A stretch of DNA of 64,000 nt from Vibrio sp. 05-20-BW147 (GTDB taxonomy: Bacteria > Pseudomonadota > Gammaproteobacteria > Enterobacterales > Vibrionaceae), in the NCBI RefSeq assembly GCF_013369385.1, contig NZ_SZTO01000006.1, forward strand, positions 186,001-250,000, in the 5' to 3' direction. Both the position numbers and the translations under genes were made by a program. The notes beneath the pieces were generated by a model. That model saw nothing but the letters and a program-made list of their open reading frames with translations, was not told the origin of the DNA and searched no databases. Within the stretch, counting starts at the first letter, position 1, and every line of letters starts with the position of its first letter. Positions 26,326 through 36,483 of the stretch are shown piece after piece.

Positions 26326-28275
26326 TCAGTATTTGGCCTCGAGTTCATGCTGGTTTAGAAACGCCCCATCAACACCAAGAATATCTCGGTAATAGGTTTC
26401 AAACATCAGGATATTTTGTACATATCCACGCGTTTCTCTAAACGGAATGGCTTCAATAAAGGCATACGCATCTAACTTACCAGCCGTTCTTTCTCGCCAG
26501 CTTTTCACTCGATGTGGGCCTGCATTATAAGCGGCAAACGCAAAAATTCGATTATTATCGTACTGTTCCAATAAACCATTGAGATAGTGGCTGCCAATTT
26601 CGATGTTCTTACCGACTTGGTACAAGTCATCAGAGCCTTCATAGCTCAATTGATACTTTTGGGCTGTGTACTTGGCGGTTGCGGGCATTATTTGCATGAT
26701 GCCGCGCGCACCGACTGGAGAGGTAGCTTCGGCATCCATACCACTCTCCTGACGGGCAAGTGACATCAACATAATAGGATCAATATCGTGCTTCTCAGCA
26801 TAGAAATTGAACCACCAGCGATGCGCCACCGGAAAACGAATCTCCATGTTGTCCCACATTTGCGCCGCAATACTGGCCGTCACGGTGAGATGATACCAGC
26901 GCTTTGAGGCCGCATAGACCGCAAGCATACCTTGCATTTGTTCGTCACTGCGTGACAGCAGGTATTGCCACTCACTTTTCGCTGCTGCGATTTTGTCTAA
27001 AGTAATCAGTTCTTCAATTCGAGCAAGAGATTCGTAGTAAGGCTCAATACTCTGACTATCGAGTTTCAACGTCGACGTTGGATAATTAATCGACTGCCCG
27101 ATCTCTTTAGCAGCCGCGACACTATAGAAATTGCGTTGCCCAATTAATTGGCTAAGGCGCTTTTTACCTTGTGTTTGGTTACCCAATGCAATTTCACTGC
27201 GTCCCAACCAGTACTGCCAACGCAGTGAGTTCTGCTGCTCGCCATCCAGCTTACTAATCCAAGATTGTACACCTTTCCAATCCGCTTCTTGTAAGGCAAG
27301 CCTGATACGTCGTTCAAGCAAATTCTGCTTGTGGGATTTTTTTAAAACCGCATCTCGCCATGCGGCTAATGATGGAGAGTCGGTATTTATCAGCCGAAAT
27401 GCCAAATACTCGGCCAACTCTTGCGCTTGTATTGTAGAAAAACGTTGAGATTTAATCACTTGGTCATAAACAGCTTGGGCCTGATGGATGTCCTTTCTCG
27501 CCAGCTTCTCCAACGCAAGTTGGCTCTGTTTGCGGTAGAAATCACTGGCTTTGTGCTTTTTGGCAAACTCCGCAACTGACTCTGGTCTATTGAACAACGC
27601 CTTCATTTCTTTGACCTGTTGCTTAGCGAGATTGCCTTTAGGCAACTTCATCAGGTAGGTCATCAATTTGCTGTTTTTTTGCTCAAACGCCAACAGCATG
27701 CGCTGTACAATAAGCTCATCACTGCGGGCACCAGCCTGCTCCCAAACGGTAAACAGATGATCACACTGTTCGGCAACGTCAAGCCCACTCAACCATAGCT
27801 GCTTTGCACCTTTGAAAGCGAATTCCTTTTGGCCTTGCTGGTACTGAGCATAATAGTAAATGCACTGATAGCTTTCTCCCTTCGGCTCTTGGCGTTGAAA
27901 GTCAATGACATCCGACCAAGCTTGCTGACGATATAAGCTGTCTAAGTAAGGCGCGCGAATGCGTTGCGAGAAAGGATAGTCACGGCTACTTTCAATAAAA
28001 TGCTCAACCTCTTGAGGTGTTTTGGAAGACAACTGCGCAAGAAAAAATCGGTAATCCAAATACGGCGTGAGCGCGTAATCGTCCAACTGAGAACGAATCT
28101 CCAAATACCGCTCACTATTGTTTTCATCTAAAAACTGCTGTGCTTGTTCATATAACACGCGTTGTTTCTTTAAAGTGACCACTCCTGCGGCTGTTGCGGG
28201 TAAGCTAACGGCGCATCCCAATGTGAATACTAGTAACGATTTCGTTACCCCTCTCCCCAAACTCATTAATGTCAT
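26326..28275 (-). CDS. slt: Soluble lytic murein transglycosylase Slt70
   Basis: Periplasmic exolytic transglycosylase that cleaves peptidoglycan to 1,6-anhydromuropeptides, feeding the NagZ/AnmK recycling enzymes encoded 6-9 kb away. A long superhelical U-domain is followed by the C-terminal SLT domain, with catalytic Glu in ARQESGMDAEA and the GARGIMQIMPATAK motif. The ATG at 28275 gives 649 residues (E. coli 645) and a compact signal peptide ending PATAA. A GTG at 28332 would add 19 residues before the signal and is less likely. Confidence 0.94.
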   Translation of the reverse strand: MTLMSLGRGVTKSLLVFTLGCAVSLPATAAGVVTLKKQRVLYEQAQQFLDENNSERYLEIRSQLDDYALTPYLDYRFFLAQLSSKTPQEVEHFIESSRDYPFSQRIRAPYLDSLYRQQAWSDVIDFQRQEPKGESYQCIYYYAQYQQGQKEFAFKGAKQLWLSGLDVAEQCDHLFTVWEQAGARSDELIVQRMLLAFEQKNSKLMTYLMKLPKGNLAKQQVKEMKALFNRPESVAEFAKKHKASDFYRKQSQLALEKLARKDIHQAQAVYDQVIKSQRFSTIQAQELAEYLAFRLINTDSPSLAAWRDAVLKKSHKQNLLERRIRLALQEADWKGVQSWISKLDGEQQNSLRWQYWLGRSEIALGNQTQGKKRLSQLIGQRNFYSVAAAKEIGQSINYPTSTLKLDSQSIEPYYESLARIEELITLDKIAAAKSEWQYLLSRSDEQMQGMLAVYAASKRWYHLTVTASIAAQMWDNMEIRFPVAHRWWFNFYAEKHDIDPIMLMSLARQESGMDAEATSPVGARGIMQIMPATAKYTAQKYQLSYEGSDDLYQVGKNIEIGSHYLNGLLEQYDNNRIFAFAAYNAGPHRVKSWRERTAGKLDAYAFIEAIPFRETRGYVQNILMFETYYRDILGVDGAFLNQHELEAKY

Positions 28276-28332
28276 TTTCGCCACATCCCCGGACGTTTTT
28301 GTATAGCGTTCATTGCTCTTAAAAAGTGCCAC

Positions 28333-28599
28333 AAAGCAAAATGATATGCACCCAATTACATCGTTCTGTTATCGTATTGTAAAGATAACAGATGTAAATA
28401 ATCGTGATAGCATTTTAATGAAACACAGTTACACACTAATGCGGTCATCGTGTTGTCAATTTTATTCATTTTCAGGCCAATCTCTGTGAGCAGAATAGTG
28501 TGGAATGGCCACTGAAATTCACCTTGGACAGTAACAAATCTGCTGCAGTTGATATAAAATATTGCCTCTATGTGGATTTAAATTTAGGAACGATCGGCA
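28333..28599 (+). other. slt-ettA divergent intergenic region
   Basis: About 270-320 bases separate the divergent slt and ettA starts. An AT-rich TATAAAAT block at 28554-28561 is a probable ettA minus-10. No convincing minus-35, operator repeat or small gene is seen. Confidence 0.4.
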
Positions 28600-30267
28600 A
28601 TGGCTGAATACGTATATACCATGTCGCGGGTGAGCAAAATCGTGCCACCTAAGCGTCAAATTCTCAAAGACATCTCTCTAAGCTTCTTCCCTGGTGCCAA
28701 AATTGGTGTTTTGGGCCTAAACGGTTCTGGTAAATCGACCCTATTGCGCATCATGGCTGGTCTGGATACCGATATTGATGGCGAAGCGCGTCCACAACCT
28801 GGTTTGAAAGTGGGCTACCTTCCACAGGAACCGGTTCTCGACGAAAGCAAAACCGTACGTGAAGTGGTCGAAGAAGCCGTTGCCGATGTGGCGGGTGCAT
28901 TGAAACGTCTTGACGAAGTGTACGCCGCTTATGCCGATCCGGATGCGGATTTCGATGCGCTTGCAAAAGAACAAGGCGAGCTTGAAGCTCTGATTCAAGC
29001 CAAAGATGGCCATAACTTAGATAACGCGCTTGAGCGTGCTGCGGATGCACTGCGTCTTCCAGAGTGGGATCAAAAAGTAGCGCACCTGTCCGGTGGTGAA
29101 CGTCGCCGTGTGGCTATTTGTCGTCTACTGCTTGAAAAACCAGATATGCTGCTGCTTGACGAACCAACCAACCACTTAGATGCAGAATCGGTCGCTTGGT
29201 TGGAACGTTTCCTCGTGGATTACTCAGGCACTGTTGTGGCCATTACCCACGACCGCTACTTCCTAGACAACGCTGCGGGCTGGATTTTGGAACTGGACCG
29301 TGGTGAAGGTATTCCATGGCAAGGCAACTACACCTCATGGCTAGAGCAAAAAGATGCGCGTCTACAACAAGAAGCGTCTCAAGAAAAAGCTCGCCAGAAA
29401 ACCATTGAGAAAGAACTGGAATGGGTTCGTCAAAACCCTAAAGGTCGCCAAGCCAAATCGAAAGCGCGTATGGCACGCTTTGAAGAGCTACAGAATACCG
29501 ATCACCAGAAACGTAACGAAACCAACGAGTTGTTCATCCCACCTGGTGAGCGCTTAGGTGATAAAGTCATCGAAGTGAAGAATTTGACTAAGTCATTCGA
29601 CGGCCGTGTTCTGATCGACGATCTTTCATTCAGCATGCCTAAAGGGGCTATCGTCGGCATCATCGGTGCCAACGGTGCGGGTAAATCAACTCTATTCAAG
29701 ATGCTGAGTGGTGTTGAACAGCCTGATTCCGGTACTATCGAGATGGGCGAAACGGTGAAACTGGCGTCGGTTGATCAATTCCGTGATTCAATGAACGACA
29801 AAAACACTGTGTTCAAAGAGATCTCTGAAGGTGCGGACATCATCAAGATCAACAACTTCGAGCTGCCAGCACGAGCATACTGCTCTCGCTTTAACTTCAA
29901 AGGCGTGGATCAACAGAAAGTGATCGGCGAGCTGTCAGGTGGCGAACGTAACCGCGTTCACTTAGCGAAACTGCTCAAAGCCGGTGGCAACGTACTCTTA
30001 CTAGACGAACCAACCAACGACCTTGACGTTGAAACCTTACGTGCACTAGAAGAAGCGCTGCTTGAGTTCCCAGGCTGTGCTATGGTGATCTCGCACGACC
30101 GTTGGTTCCTCGACCGTATTGCGACTCACATCATTGATTACCGTGACGAAGGTCAGGTTAACTTCTACGAAGGCAACTATACTGAGTACATGGAGTGGCT
30201 GAAAAAGACTCTTGGTCCTGCGGCAGCAGAACCGCACCGTATCAAATACAAGCGTATGACTAAATAG
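28600..30267 (+). CDS. ettA: Energy-dependent translational throttle protein EttA
   Basis: ABC-F ATPase that binds the ribosomal E site and gates the first elongation step according to the ATP/ADP ratio. Two ABC domains have Walker A motifs GLNGSGKST (about residue 40) and GANGAGKST (about 356), with signatures LSGGERRR and LSGGERNR. The charged interdomain linker lies at about 245-320. The length of 555 residues matches E. coli EttA. No membrane segments are present. The start has an AGGA ribosome site 13 bases upstream. A terminator follows the stop. Confidence 0.97.
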   Translation: MAEYVYTMSRVSKIVPPKRQILKDISLSFFPGAKIGVLGLNGSGKSTLLRIMAGLDTDIDGEARPQPGLKVGYLPQEPVLDESKTVREVVEEAVADVAGALKRLDEVYAAYADPDADFDALAKEQGELEALIQAKDGHNLDNALERAADALRLPEWDQKVAHLSGGERRRVAICRLLLEKPDMLLLDEPTNHLDAESVAWLERFLVDYSGTVVAITHDRYFLDNAAGWILELDRGEGIPWQGNYTSWLEQKDARLQQEASQEKARQKTIEKELEWVRQNPKGRQAKSKARMARFEELQNTDHQKRNETNELFIPPGERLGDKVIEVKNLTKSFDGRVLIDDLSFSMPKGAIVGIIGANGAGKSTLFKMLSGVEQPDSGTIEMGETVKLASVDQFRDSMNDKNTVFKEISEGADIIKINNFELPARAYCSRFNFKGVDQQKVIGELSGGERNRVHLAKLLKAGGNVLLLDEPTNDLDVETLRALEEALLEFPGCAMVISHDRWFLDRIATHIIDYRDEGQVNFYEGNYTEYMEWLKKTLGPAAAEPHRIKYKRMTK

Positions 30268-30290
30268 AAGATTATTGCTTGAATTTTGTA

Positions 30291-30322
30291 CAAAGGCCGC
30301 TAATATAGCGGCCTTTATTTTC
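30291..30322 (+). terminator. Terminator after ettA
   Basis: The stem AAAGGCCGCTA (30293-30303) with TAGCGGCCTTT (30306-30316), a very short loop and a TATTTT tail. Confidence 0.85.
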
Positions 30323-30383
30323 ATTACGGTTTAGTGTCCCAATTACTATCCAGCCCGAAAACGGAAACTTTGAGAGAGTAAAT

Positions 30384-30758
30384 ATGACTGAACGACGTCG
30401 ATTTTCACGCATCATCTACCAAGTCTCTGCGATCGTAAAGCAAGGGCAATATGTGCTGCATACTACGATTCAGGATCTCTCACTGCATGGACTGTTGTTA
30501 CGTACTGATTCCATTCATACGTTAAAAAACAACGACAAAGTGCTGGTGGACTTCACACTTTCTGATAGTGATATTGATATCAGTCTCGAAGCCGATGTTG
30601 TGGGCTTTGATCAACAGACAATCCGACTTAAGATTAACCACATTGATATTGATAGTATCAGTCATCTGAAACGCTTGGTTGAACTTAATGTGGGCGATGA
30701 TGAGTTACTGCACCGAGAGATCGAGCATTTGTCGGATCTTGGTGACGAAACCAGTTGA
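30384..30758 (+). CDS. PilZ domain protein, probable c-di-GMP receptor
   Basis: A 124-residue single-domain protein. It carries both PilZ signatures: an RxxxR motif in RRRFSR (residues 4-9) and DLSLHG (31-36), which fits D/NxSxxG. Proteins with both motifs usually bind cyclic di-GMP and act on motility, biofilm or virulence through partner proteins. There is no signal peptide or second domain. The M23 peptidase gene begins 28 bases downstream, so the two may be cotranscribed. The target is unknown. Confidence 0.92.
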   Translation: MTERRRFSRIIYQVSAIVKQGQYVLHTTIQDLSLHGLLLRTDSIHTLKNNDKVLVDFTLSDSDIDISLEADVVGFDQQTIRLKINHIDIDSISHLKRLVELNVGDDELLHREIEHLSDLGDETS

Positions 30759-30786
30759 ATTGCCTAGCCAATAAAAATATTTAACT

Positions 30787-31791
30787 ATGTCGAAAAAAAT
30801 CACCGTGCAGATCCCCACTCACAATGGGGATCAGCTTTTTTATTTGGGTAAAGGCACAATCGCAGCCTTACTGCTCTCTATCACCGCTTTACCACTGACT
30901 TTAGGCGGTGGCTGGTATCTATACCAGCAGCAAAGCTTACAGTCACAAGAATTACATGCGCAAATTAATGTACTCAATTCTGAAAAGCAGCGGCTACTTG
31001 CTGACTATCAAGAGCAGCTAGACACCAATCACTCTCTGTCGCAGACGTTGACCGAAAAAAGTAACCAAATTCAGTTACTGGGTAAACGTGTTTTCGATGT
31101 GGAGTCCGTTTTGGGCATTGCGGATGAAGAAATCATTGACGATGAAGCGACGTTGGAAGAGCGCATCGATACTGCAGCTATTGACTCCGCAGTACGAGCC
31201 ACCATGTTCCGCTTGATCCCAAATGATTCCCCAATGTCTTACTTGCGCGTCTCTTCTTCGTTTGGGCGTCGAACCAACCCGATCTCAGGCAAGCGTCATA
31301 CCCATACCGGTATTGATCTCACCTGTAAGCGCGGGGAAGAAATCGTGGCACCTGCCGATGGGGTGATTGAAACGGTGCGGCCAAGTAAGAAAGGCTTTGG
31401 CAACTTCATCACCATGCGTCATTCTTTTGGTTTCATGAGCTCTTATGCCCATTTGCAGAGCTTTAATGTCAAAAGCGGCCAATTTGTCAGTAAAGGCGAT
31501 GTGATTGCCACTTGTGGTAACTCAGGGAACTCAACCGGCCCTCACTTGCATTACGAAGTGCGTTTTTTAGGCCGAGCCCTCAATCCACAGTACACCATGG
31601 ATTGGAACCAAGAGAACTTCAACTATCTGTTTGAAAAAGAGAAAACGGTTAAATGGAGTCCTTTGGTTAAGATGATTGATAATGTGGTTCGCTTACAAGT
31701 CAATCTCACCAAATCCCCCTATCGTGACACCAGTATTGACACGGTTTCCAGTGAAGAGAATAGCGTCGACCCAAGCTTGCAAACCAACTAA
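30787..31791 (+). CDS. Membrane-anchored M23 family peptidase
   Basis: A 334-residue protein with one N-terminal membrane helix (about residues 24-45), a short periplasmic coiled coil (about 48-95) and a LytM/M23 domain at about 155-265. The zinc motifs HTGID (HxxxD) and GPHLHYE (HxH) are intact, so the enzyme is probably an active peptidoglycan DD-endopeptidase and not an EnvC-like activator. It resembles the TagE-like group of vibrios. It follows the PilZ gene by 28 bases and ends at a terminator convergent with tyrA. Confidence 0.88.
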   Translation: MSKKITVQIPTHNGDQLFYLGKGTIAALLLSITALPLTLGGGWYLYQQQSLQSQELHAQINVLNSEKQRLLADYQEQLDTNHSLSQTLTEKSNQIQLLGKRVFDVESVLGIADEEIIDDEATLEERIDTAAIDSAVRATMFRLIPNDSPMSYLRVSSSFGRRTNPISGKRHTHTGIDLTCKRGEEIVAPADGVIETVRPSKKGFGNFITMRHSFGFMSSYAHLQSFNVKSGQFVSKGDVIATCGNSGNSTGPHLHYEVRFLGRALNPQYTMDWNQENFNYLFEKEKTVKWSPLVKMIDNVVRLQVNLTKSPYRDTSIDTVSSEENSVDPSLQTN

Positions 31792-31814
31792 TGCAATAGG
31801 TAAGCCGAAAATAG

Positions 31815-31842
31815 AAAGAGCAGCATCTGGCTGCTCTTTTTC
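31815..31842. terminator. Terminator between the M23 gene and tyrA
   Basis: A ten-pair stem, AAAGAGCAGC (31815-31824) with GCTGCTCTTT (31830-31839), has a 5-base loop and a T-rich continuation on the plus strand. It may also serve tyrA. Confidence 0.8.
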
Positions 31843-31863
31843 TATTTCTAATACGCTTAAATG

Positions 31864-32991
31864 TTAATCACGATGCAAGTTATCATTCGCTTGTTTGAGT
31901 AAATTTTGGCTTTCCGCCATAAACTGCTGCGAATACCCCCCAAACCAATCGCTCACTTGCGTGAAACGTTCAACAAAACGCGCTTTATCGTGCTGATCTA
32001 ACATCTCTAGTGCCTCGCCAAAGCGGCGATGGAAACGCTTGATCATGTCGATGTTCTCTTGCGACGAAAGAATAATGTCGCCATACAAGTTTGGATCTTG
32101 GGCAAACAGACGCCCTACCATCGCTAACTCAAGACGGTAAATGGGCGAGCTCAGTTTCAGCAGTTTATCGAGACTTGGATTTTCCTGACTCAAATGCATG
32201 CCGTACGCAAAGGAAGTAAAGTGCCTTAACGCTTGAATTAACGTCATGCCGTGGTCGTGTTCGCTGGCCTCAATTTGGCACAAGCTTGCCCCCCAAATCT
32301 TAAACTGCTGCAGCAACCACTGATATTGCTCAGCACCTCGACCATCACAGTAGACAATCACTTGCTTGGCTAAACTCGGCACATCAGGACCAAACATAGG
32401 GTGCAAACCAACAACCGGCCCCGAGTGCACATCGAGCATGGTTTTCAGCGGCTTCGACTTGATCGAAGTGAGGTCACACAAGATGCAATCCGATGGCAGT
32501 TGGGTCAGCTTTTCAATCACCCCTTGGGTTAAATGAATCGGCACGGTAACCACCACCAATCCTGCCCCATCCAATATCTCATCAGCGCGGTGCCAATCCT
32601 TACTGCCTAAGATTTTGACCTGGTAACCCGAGAGGGTAAACATGCGAGCAAACAGCCCCCCCAACTGGCCATGACCACCAATGATCACGACAGAGCGCAA
32701 GTCCGGATTGAGACATTTAAACCCAGAATCTTTCTCACTGGCATAAGATTCACGCATGGTTCGGCGCAAAATGTCCTCAATGAGTTGTGGAGGTACACCG
32801 ATTTTTTCGGCTTCTGCACGACGAGAGGCCAGCATCGCCGCTTCTCTATCGGGTGCATAAATCGGTAAGCCATGTTGGCTTTTCACATGGCCAACTTGCT
32901 CTACCAATGCCAAGCGCTGAGCCAATAGCGCCAACATCTGTTTGTCTACTGCATCAATCTGTTCACGCAATGCGTTCAGTTCAACTGCCAT
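31864..32991 (-). CDS. tyrA: Bifunctional chorismate mutase / prephenate dehydrogenase
   Basis: T-protein of tyrosine synthesis, turning chorismate into prephenate and then 4-hydroxyphenylpyruvate with NAD. Chorismate mutase lies at residues 1-90 ([21 protein letters not shown]). The dehydrogenase follows from about residue 100, with the nucleotide-binding [20 protein letters not shown] is seen near residue 197. The length of 375 residues is usual. It starts 19 bases after the DAHP synthase stop, giving the aroF-tyrA operon known from enterobacteria, with TyrR boxes upstream. Confidence 0.97.
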   Translation of the reverse strand: MAVELNALREQIDAVDKQMLALLAQRLALVEQVGHVKSQHGLPIYAPDREAAMLASRRAEAEKIGVPPQLIEDILRRTMRESYASEKDSGFKCLNPDLRSVVIIGGHGQLGGLFARMFTLSGYQVKILGSKDWHRADEILDGAGLVVVTVPIHLTQGVIEKLTQLPSDCILCDLTSIKSKPLKTMLDVHSGPVVGLHPMFGPDVPSLAKQVIVYCDGRGAEQYQWLLQQFKIWGASLCQIEASEHDHGMTLIQALRHFTSFAYGMHLSQENPSLDKLLKLSSPIYRLELAMVGRLFAQDPNLYGDIILSSQENIDMIKRFHRRFGEALEMLDQHDKARFVERFTQVSDWFGGYSQQFMAESQNLLKQANDNLHRD

Positions 32992-33010
32992 GATTTACCT
33001 TGCTCTATCC

Positions 33011-34081
33011 TTATTTGAGACGGTTTTCTAAATGCGGCACTAACTCTCTGTGTGCTTTACGCAATAGTGCCTCAGTTGCCTGCCAATTGATACAGGCGTC
33101 GGTAATAGAAACACCGTACTGCATCTCAGAAAGCGGTAAATCTGAGGATTGATTACCTTCATTAATGTGGCTTTCAATCATCAAACCAATGATCGATTTG
33201 TTGCCTTCGCGAATTTGATGAATCACATCTTCGGCGACTAAAGGCTGACGACGGTAATCTTTGCGTGAATTGGCATGGCTACAATCCACCATCAATGACG
33301 CATCCAAACCCACTTTGGCCATGTCTTGCTCACACTCCGCCACAGACACAGAATCGTAGTTGGTCTGCTTACCACCACGCAGAATCACGTGACCATTTGG
33401 GTTGCCTTGAGTCGTCAATAATGCCACTTGTCCTTGCGCATTGATCCCCATAAAACGGTGGCTGGAAGAGGCCGCTTGCATCGCGTTAATCGCCGTTGAC
33501 AAGCTGCCATCCGTGCCATTTTTAAAACCAATCGGCATAGACAAACCACTGGCCATTTCACGGTGAGTTTGTGATTCTGTCGTACGCGCACCAATCGCAG
33601 CCCAACTGAATGTATCAGCCAAGTATTGCGGGCTAATTGGGTCGAGCGCTTCTGTCGCCAGAGGGATCTCCATTTCAGCCAGCTCCACCAGCAATTGACG
33701 GCCAACATGCAGACCATGCTCAATATCAAAGCTACCATCCAGATGAGGGTCGTTGATGAGCCCTTTCCAACCCACAGTAGTACGAGGTTTTTCAAAGTAA
33801 ACACGCATCACAATATACAGTTGATCGCTTAACTCGGCAGAGAGCGCTTTTAGGCGACGCGCGTAATCCTTTGCCGCGTCCAGATCGTGAATAGAACAAG
33901 GACCACAAACCACCAGCAGACGATGATCTTGCTTATGAATAATATTGGCGACGGTATTACGCGACTCTTGAATGAAGCGGCGGGCGTTGTCGCTCAGTGG
34001 CAGTTTCTGTTTTAGCTGTTCTGGCGTAATCAGCACTTGTTCATCGCTGATATTAATATTGCTTAGTTCACTTTTCTGCAT
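33011..34081 (-). CDS. aroF: 3-deoxy-7-phosphoheptulonate synthase, probably Tyr-sensitive AroF
   Basis: First enzyme of the shikimate pathway, joining phosphoenolpyruvate and erythrose 4-phosphate. Class I DAHP synthase motifs are VVCGPCSIHD (about residue 60), EKPRTTVGWKGL (about 96) and DCSHANS (about 265). The ATG at 34081 gives 356 residues, the E. coli length; a TTG at 34090 would add three. The isozyme call AroF rests on linkage to tyrA and the TyrR boxes, not on specificity residues. Confidence 0.93.
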   Translation of the reverse strand: MQKSELSNINISDEQVLITPEQLKQKLPLSDNARRFIQESRNTVANIIHKQDHRLLVVCGPCSIHDLDAAKDYARRLKALSAELSDQLYIVMRVYFEKPRTTVGWKGLINDPHLDGSFDIEHGLHVGRQLLVELAEMEIPLATEALDPISPQYLADTFSWAAIGARTTESQTHREMASGLSMPIGFKNGTDGSLSTAINAMQAASSSHRFMGINAQGQVALLTTQGNPNGHVILRGGKQTNYDSVSVAECEQDMAKVGLDASLMVDCSHANSRKDYRRQPLVAEDVIHQIREGNKSIIGLMIESHINEGNQSSDLPLSEMQYGVSITDACINWQATEALLRKAHRELVPHLENRLK

Positions 34082-34093
34082 GACACTCAAACC

Positions 34094-34111
34094 TGTATAT
34101 TATTTTTTACA
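34094..34111. promoter_or_regulatory. TyrR box near aroF start
   Basis: TGTATATTATTTTTTACA fits TGTAAA-N6-TTTACA with one mismatch. It lies just before the aroF start codon, in the promoter-proximal or leader position. Confidence 0.6.
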
Positions 34112-34177
34112 CCCTCATATCCCTGAGAGCCAAAACCTGTTTGAACACAAGTTATCAGGGTTGAATTAAAAATCAAC

Positions 34178-34218
34178 CGTAAACAATAAAAAACATTAAG
34201 TGTAAAAAATAAATTACA
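34178..34218. promoter_or_regulatory. Tandem weak and strong TyrR boxes of aroF
   Basis: TGTAAAAAATAAATTACA (34201-34218) fits the TyrR consensus with one mismatch. A weak partner with the key G and C correctly spaced lies at 34178-34195. The centres are 23 bases apart, the strong/weak pair arrangement used for tyrosine-dependent repression in enterobacteria. Confidence 0.65.
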
Positions 34219-34224
34219 CACAAT

Positions 34225-34254
34225 AAAAAAACCAAAGCACCTCGCTTTGGTTTT
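34225..34254 (-). terminator. Terminator after nagZ
   Basis: An eleven-pair stem, AAAACCAAAGC (34228-34238) with GCTTTGGTTTT (34244-34254), is followed on the minus strand by a T-run. It lies 23 bases past the nagZ stop and just before the aroF TyrR boxes. Confidence 0.85.
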
Positions 34255-34276
34255 CAAGTTCGTCTTTTGTTAAGTT

Positions 34277-35263
34277 TTAGTGGCCCAGTATGCGTAGCAT
34301 GTTGTCTCTTGCTTCTTTCCATTGCGGCGCCAATTTCAGTTCAGAAAGGCTGAAGCTGCGTTTCTTCAACAAGGATAATGCCAAGGGAACCTCGACGATA
34401 GGCAGTGCGTCCAAGGCTGCCACTTGTGCATCGCGTTTATTGCACATCAAAAGCATGTCACAGCCCGCATTCAATGCTTGTAAAGCTCTATCTGCAGGGC
34501 CTCCCATCACGGCGGCCCCTTCCATGGTGAGATCATCAGAAAAAATTAAGCCCTTGAAGCCCAATTGCTGGCGTAATACCTGTTTTAACCAATATTCTGA
34601 ACCACTCGCTGGTTGAGGATCGTAATGCGGGTAAATCACATGCGCAGGCATCATGGCGTCTAATAGACCTGCCTCGATTTGCGTTTTGAAGATTGCCATA
34701 TCCTGCTCAACAATATCGCTTCGTTGATCAAACGGGGTTTCAAGATGCGAATCTGCCACCACGCCGCCATGACCTGGGAAGTGTTTGCCCGTTGTTGCCA
34801 TCCCCACCGCTTTCATGCCCTGCATGTAGGCACTGCTATGGCACAAAATAGTCTGCGTGTCTTCACCAAACGCTCGGTTGCCAATCGCTTTACATCCAAA
34901 GCCTTGGTCTAACACGGGGGCAAAACTCAGGTCGATATCATGAGCAATCAGTTCGGCCGCCATCAGCCAACCGCCCATTTGTGCCATCGCTTGCCCATTG
35001 GCTTGTTTGGCATACTCTGCCGCGGCAGGAATCAGAGAAAAACCATCACGGAAACGCTGAACTCGCCCTCCCTCTTGGTCGACGCCAATCAGAAAAGGAC
35101 GTTTGACCACTTGGCGAATGGCCGCAGTGAGCGCCAACAGCTGTTCACTGTCGTGATAGTTGCGGGTAAATAAGATCAATCCGCCAACGGATGGATGCTG
35201 TAAAATTTCTTTGTCTTCTGCATTCAGTTCATAACCTGCGACATCAACCCAAAGTGGCCCCAT
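34277..35263 (-). CDS. nagZ: Beta-N-acetylhexosaminidase NagZ
   Basis: Cytoplasmic glycoside hydrolase family 3 enzyme that removes N-acetylglucosamine from recycled anhydromuropeptides. Its product is also a signal for AmpC induction in some bacteria. The GH3 motifs KHFPGHG (about residue 160) and [10 protein letters not shown], with the catalytic Asp, are present. The ATG at 35263 has a GGAGAG ribosome site and gives [10 protein letters not shown], the family N-terminus. The TTG at 35275 lies inside that ribosome site. At 328 residues it matches the V. cholerae enzyme closely. It is divergent from anmK, which acts later in the same pathway. Confidence 0.96.
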   Translation of the reverse strand: MGPLWVDVAGYELNAEDKEILQHPSVGGLILFTRNYHDSEQLLALTAAIRQVVKRPFLIGVDQEGGRVQRFRDGFSLIPAAAEYAKQANGQAMAQMGGWLMAAELIAHDIDLSFAPVLDQGFGCKAIGNRAFGEDTQTILCHSSAYMQGMKAVGMATTGKHFPGHGGVVADSHLETPFDQRSDIVEQDMAIFKTQIEAGLLDAMMPAHVIYPHYDPQPASGSEYWLKQVLRQQLGFKGLIFSDDLTMEGAAVMGGPADRALQALNAGCDMLLMCNKRDAQVAALDALPIVEVPLALSLLKKRSFSLSELKLAPQWKEARDNMLRILGH

Positions 35264-35314
35264 TTTTCTCTCCAAAATAGACGGAATATCTCAAACTCAT
35301 CGAGGTTATTCCGA

Positions 35315-36478
35315 ATGAATTTGCATTACAATGGTTTGCATGATGAAAACACAATGGAATTGAGTGTGAGCACAAAAGAGTTATATATCGGTGTCATGTC
35401 CGGCACGAGTATGGATGGGGTAGATTGTGCCCTCGTGGAGTTCGACCAAGAGCAAGTCCGCTTAATTGCCCACAGTGACTACCCAATGCCAGCAGACTTA
35501 CGCCAGCAACTGCTCTCCGTTTGCACTGGGCAAGCCACCAACTTAAAGCAGATTGGCGAACTTGATCACCGCCTCGGCCATCTTTTTGCCGATGCCGTGA
35601 TGGATTTGCTCAGCCAAGCAGGCGTCGACGCGAGCCAGATTCGCGCTATCGGTAATCATGGCCAAACGGTATTTCATCAACCGAATGGCGAGTTTCCTTT
35701 TACCACCCAATTGGGCGACGCCAACATTATTGCCACCCGCACCAACATTGACACCGTGGCAGATTTTCGTCGCAAAGACATGGCATTGGGCGGCCAGGGC
35801 GCCCCTTTGGTTCCGGCTTTTCATCAAAGTGTATTTGCGCTGCAAGATTCCACTACCGTGGTGTTGAACATCGGCGGGATTGCCAATATCTCAGTGCTCC
35901 ACCCAACTCGCCCTGTTCTTGGTTACGACACAGGACCAGGGAATATGTTGATGGATGCTTGGTGTGAAACACACACACAACAGAATTATGACAAAGACGC
36001 ACGGTTTGCTCTTCAAGGAGAGGTGAATGAAGCGTTACTGAATACGCTGTTGCAAGAGCCTTATTTGTATCAAGACGCCCCAAAGAGCACAGGGCGCGAG
36101 CTTTTCAATATGAAATGGTTGAGAGCAAAACTGCAAGGGCAGAACTATCGAAGCGAAGATGTACAGCGCACCTTGTGTGAGTACACCGCCTTAACCATTA
36201 GTAAAGAAGTTGAGCGCTTTCGCTATGGTCCAACACCGCAGTTGCTGGTTTGTGGTGGCGGCGCGCGTAACCCACTGTTGATGCAACGATTGCAGCAACA
36301 GCTGCCTCAGTGGCAGGTCTCAACGACCGATGCAAAAGGGGTCAGTGGGGACTACATGGAAGCCATGGCGTTTGCTTGGTTGGCCTATCGCCACCTGCAC
36401 CGCTTACCAAGCAATTTACCCGAAGTGACTGGCGCGAGCCGCTTGGCGAGCCTCGGTGTACTCTACCCCAAAGCCTAG
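35315..36478 (+). CDS. anmK: Anhydro-N-acetylmuramic acid kinase AnmK
   Basis: Phosphorylates anhydro-MurNAc during cell-wall recycling, yielding MurNAc-6-phosphate. Motifs of the acetate/sugar kinase-hsp70 fold are GVMSGTSMDGVDC (about residue 27), VLNIGGIANIS (about 188), DTGPGN (about 209) and CGGGARN (about 313). The reported start at 35315 has a GAGG site 9 bases upstream. An in-frame ATG at 35354 would match the E. coli N-terminus more closely, so the first 13 residues are uncertain. It is divergent from nagZ. Confidence 0.95.
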   Translation: MNLHYNGLHDENTMELSVSTKELYIGVMSGTSMDGVDCALVEFDQEQVRLIAHSDYPMPADLRQQLLSVCTGQATNLKQIGELDHRLGHLFADAVMDLLSQAGVDASQIRAIGNHGQTVFHQPNGEFPFTTQLGDANIIATRTNIDTVADFRRKDMALGGQGAPLVPAFHQSVFALQDSTTVVLNIGGIANISVLHPTRPVLGYDTGPGNMLMDAWCETHTQQNYDKDARFALQGEVNEALLNTLLQEPYLYQDAPKSTGRELFNMKWLRAKLQGQNYRSEDVQRTLCEYTALTISKEVERFRYGPTPQLLVCGGGARNPLLMQRLQQQLPQWQVSTTDAKGVSGDYMEAMAFAWLAYRHLHRLPSNLPEVTGASRLASLGVLYPKA

Positions 36479-36483
36479 ATAAA

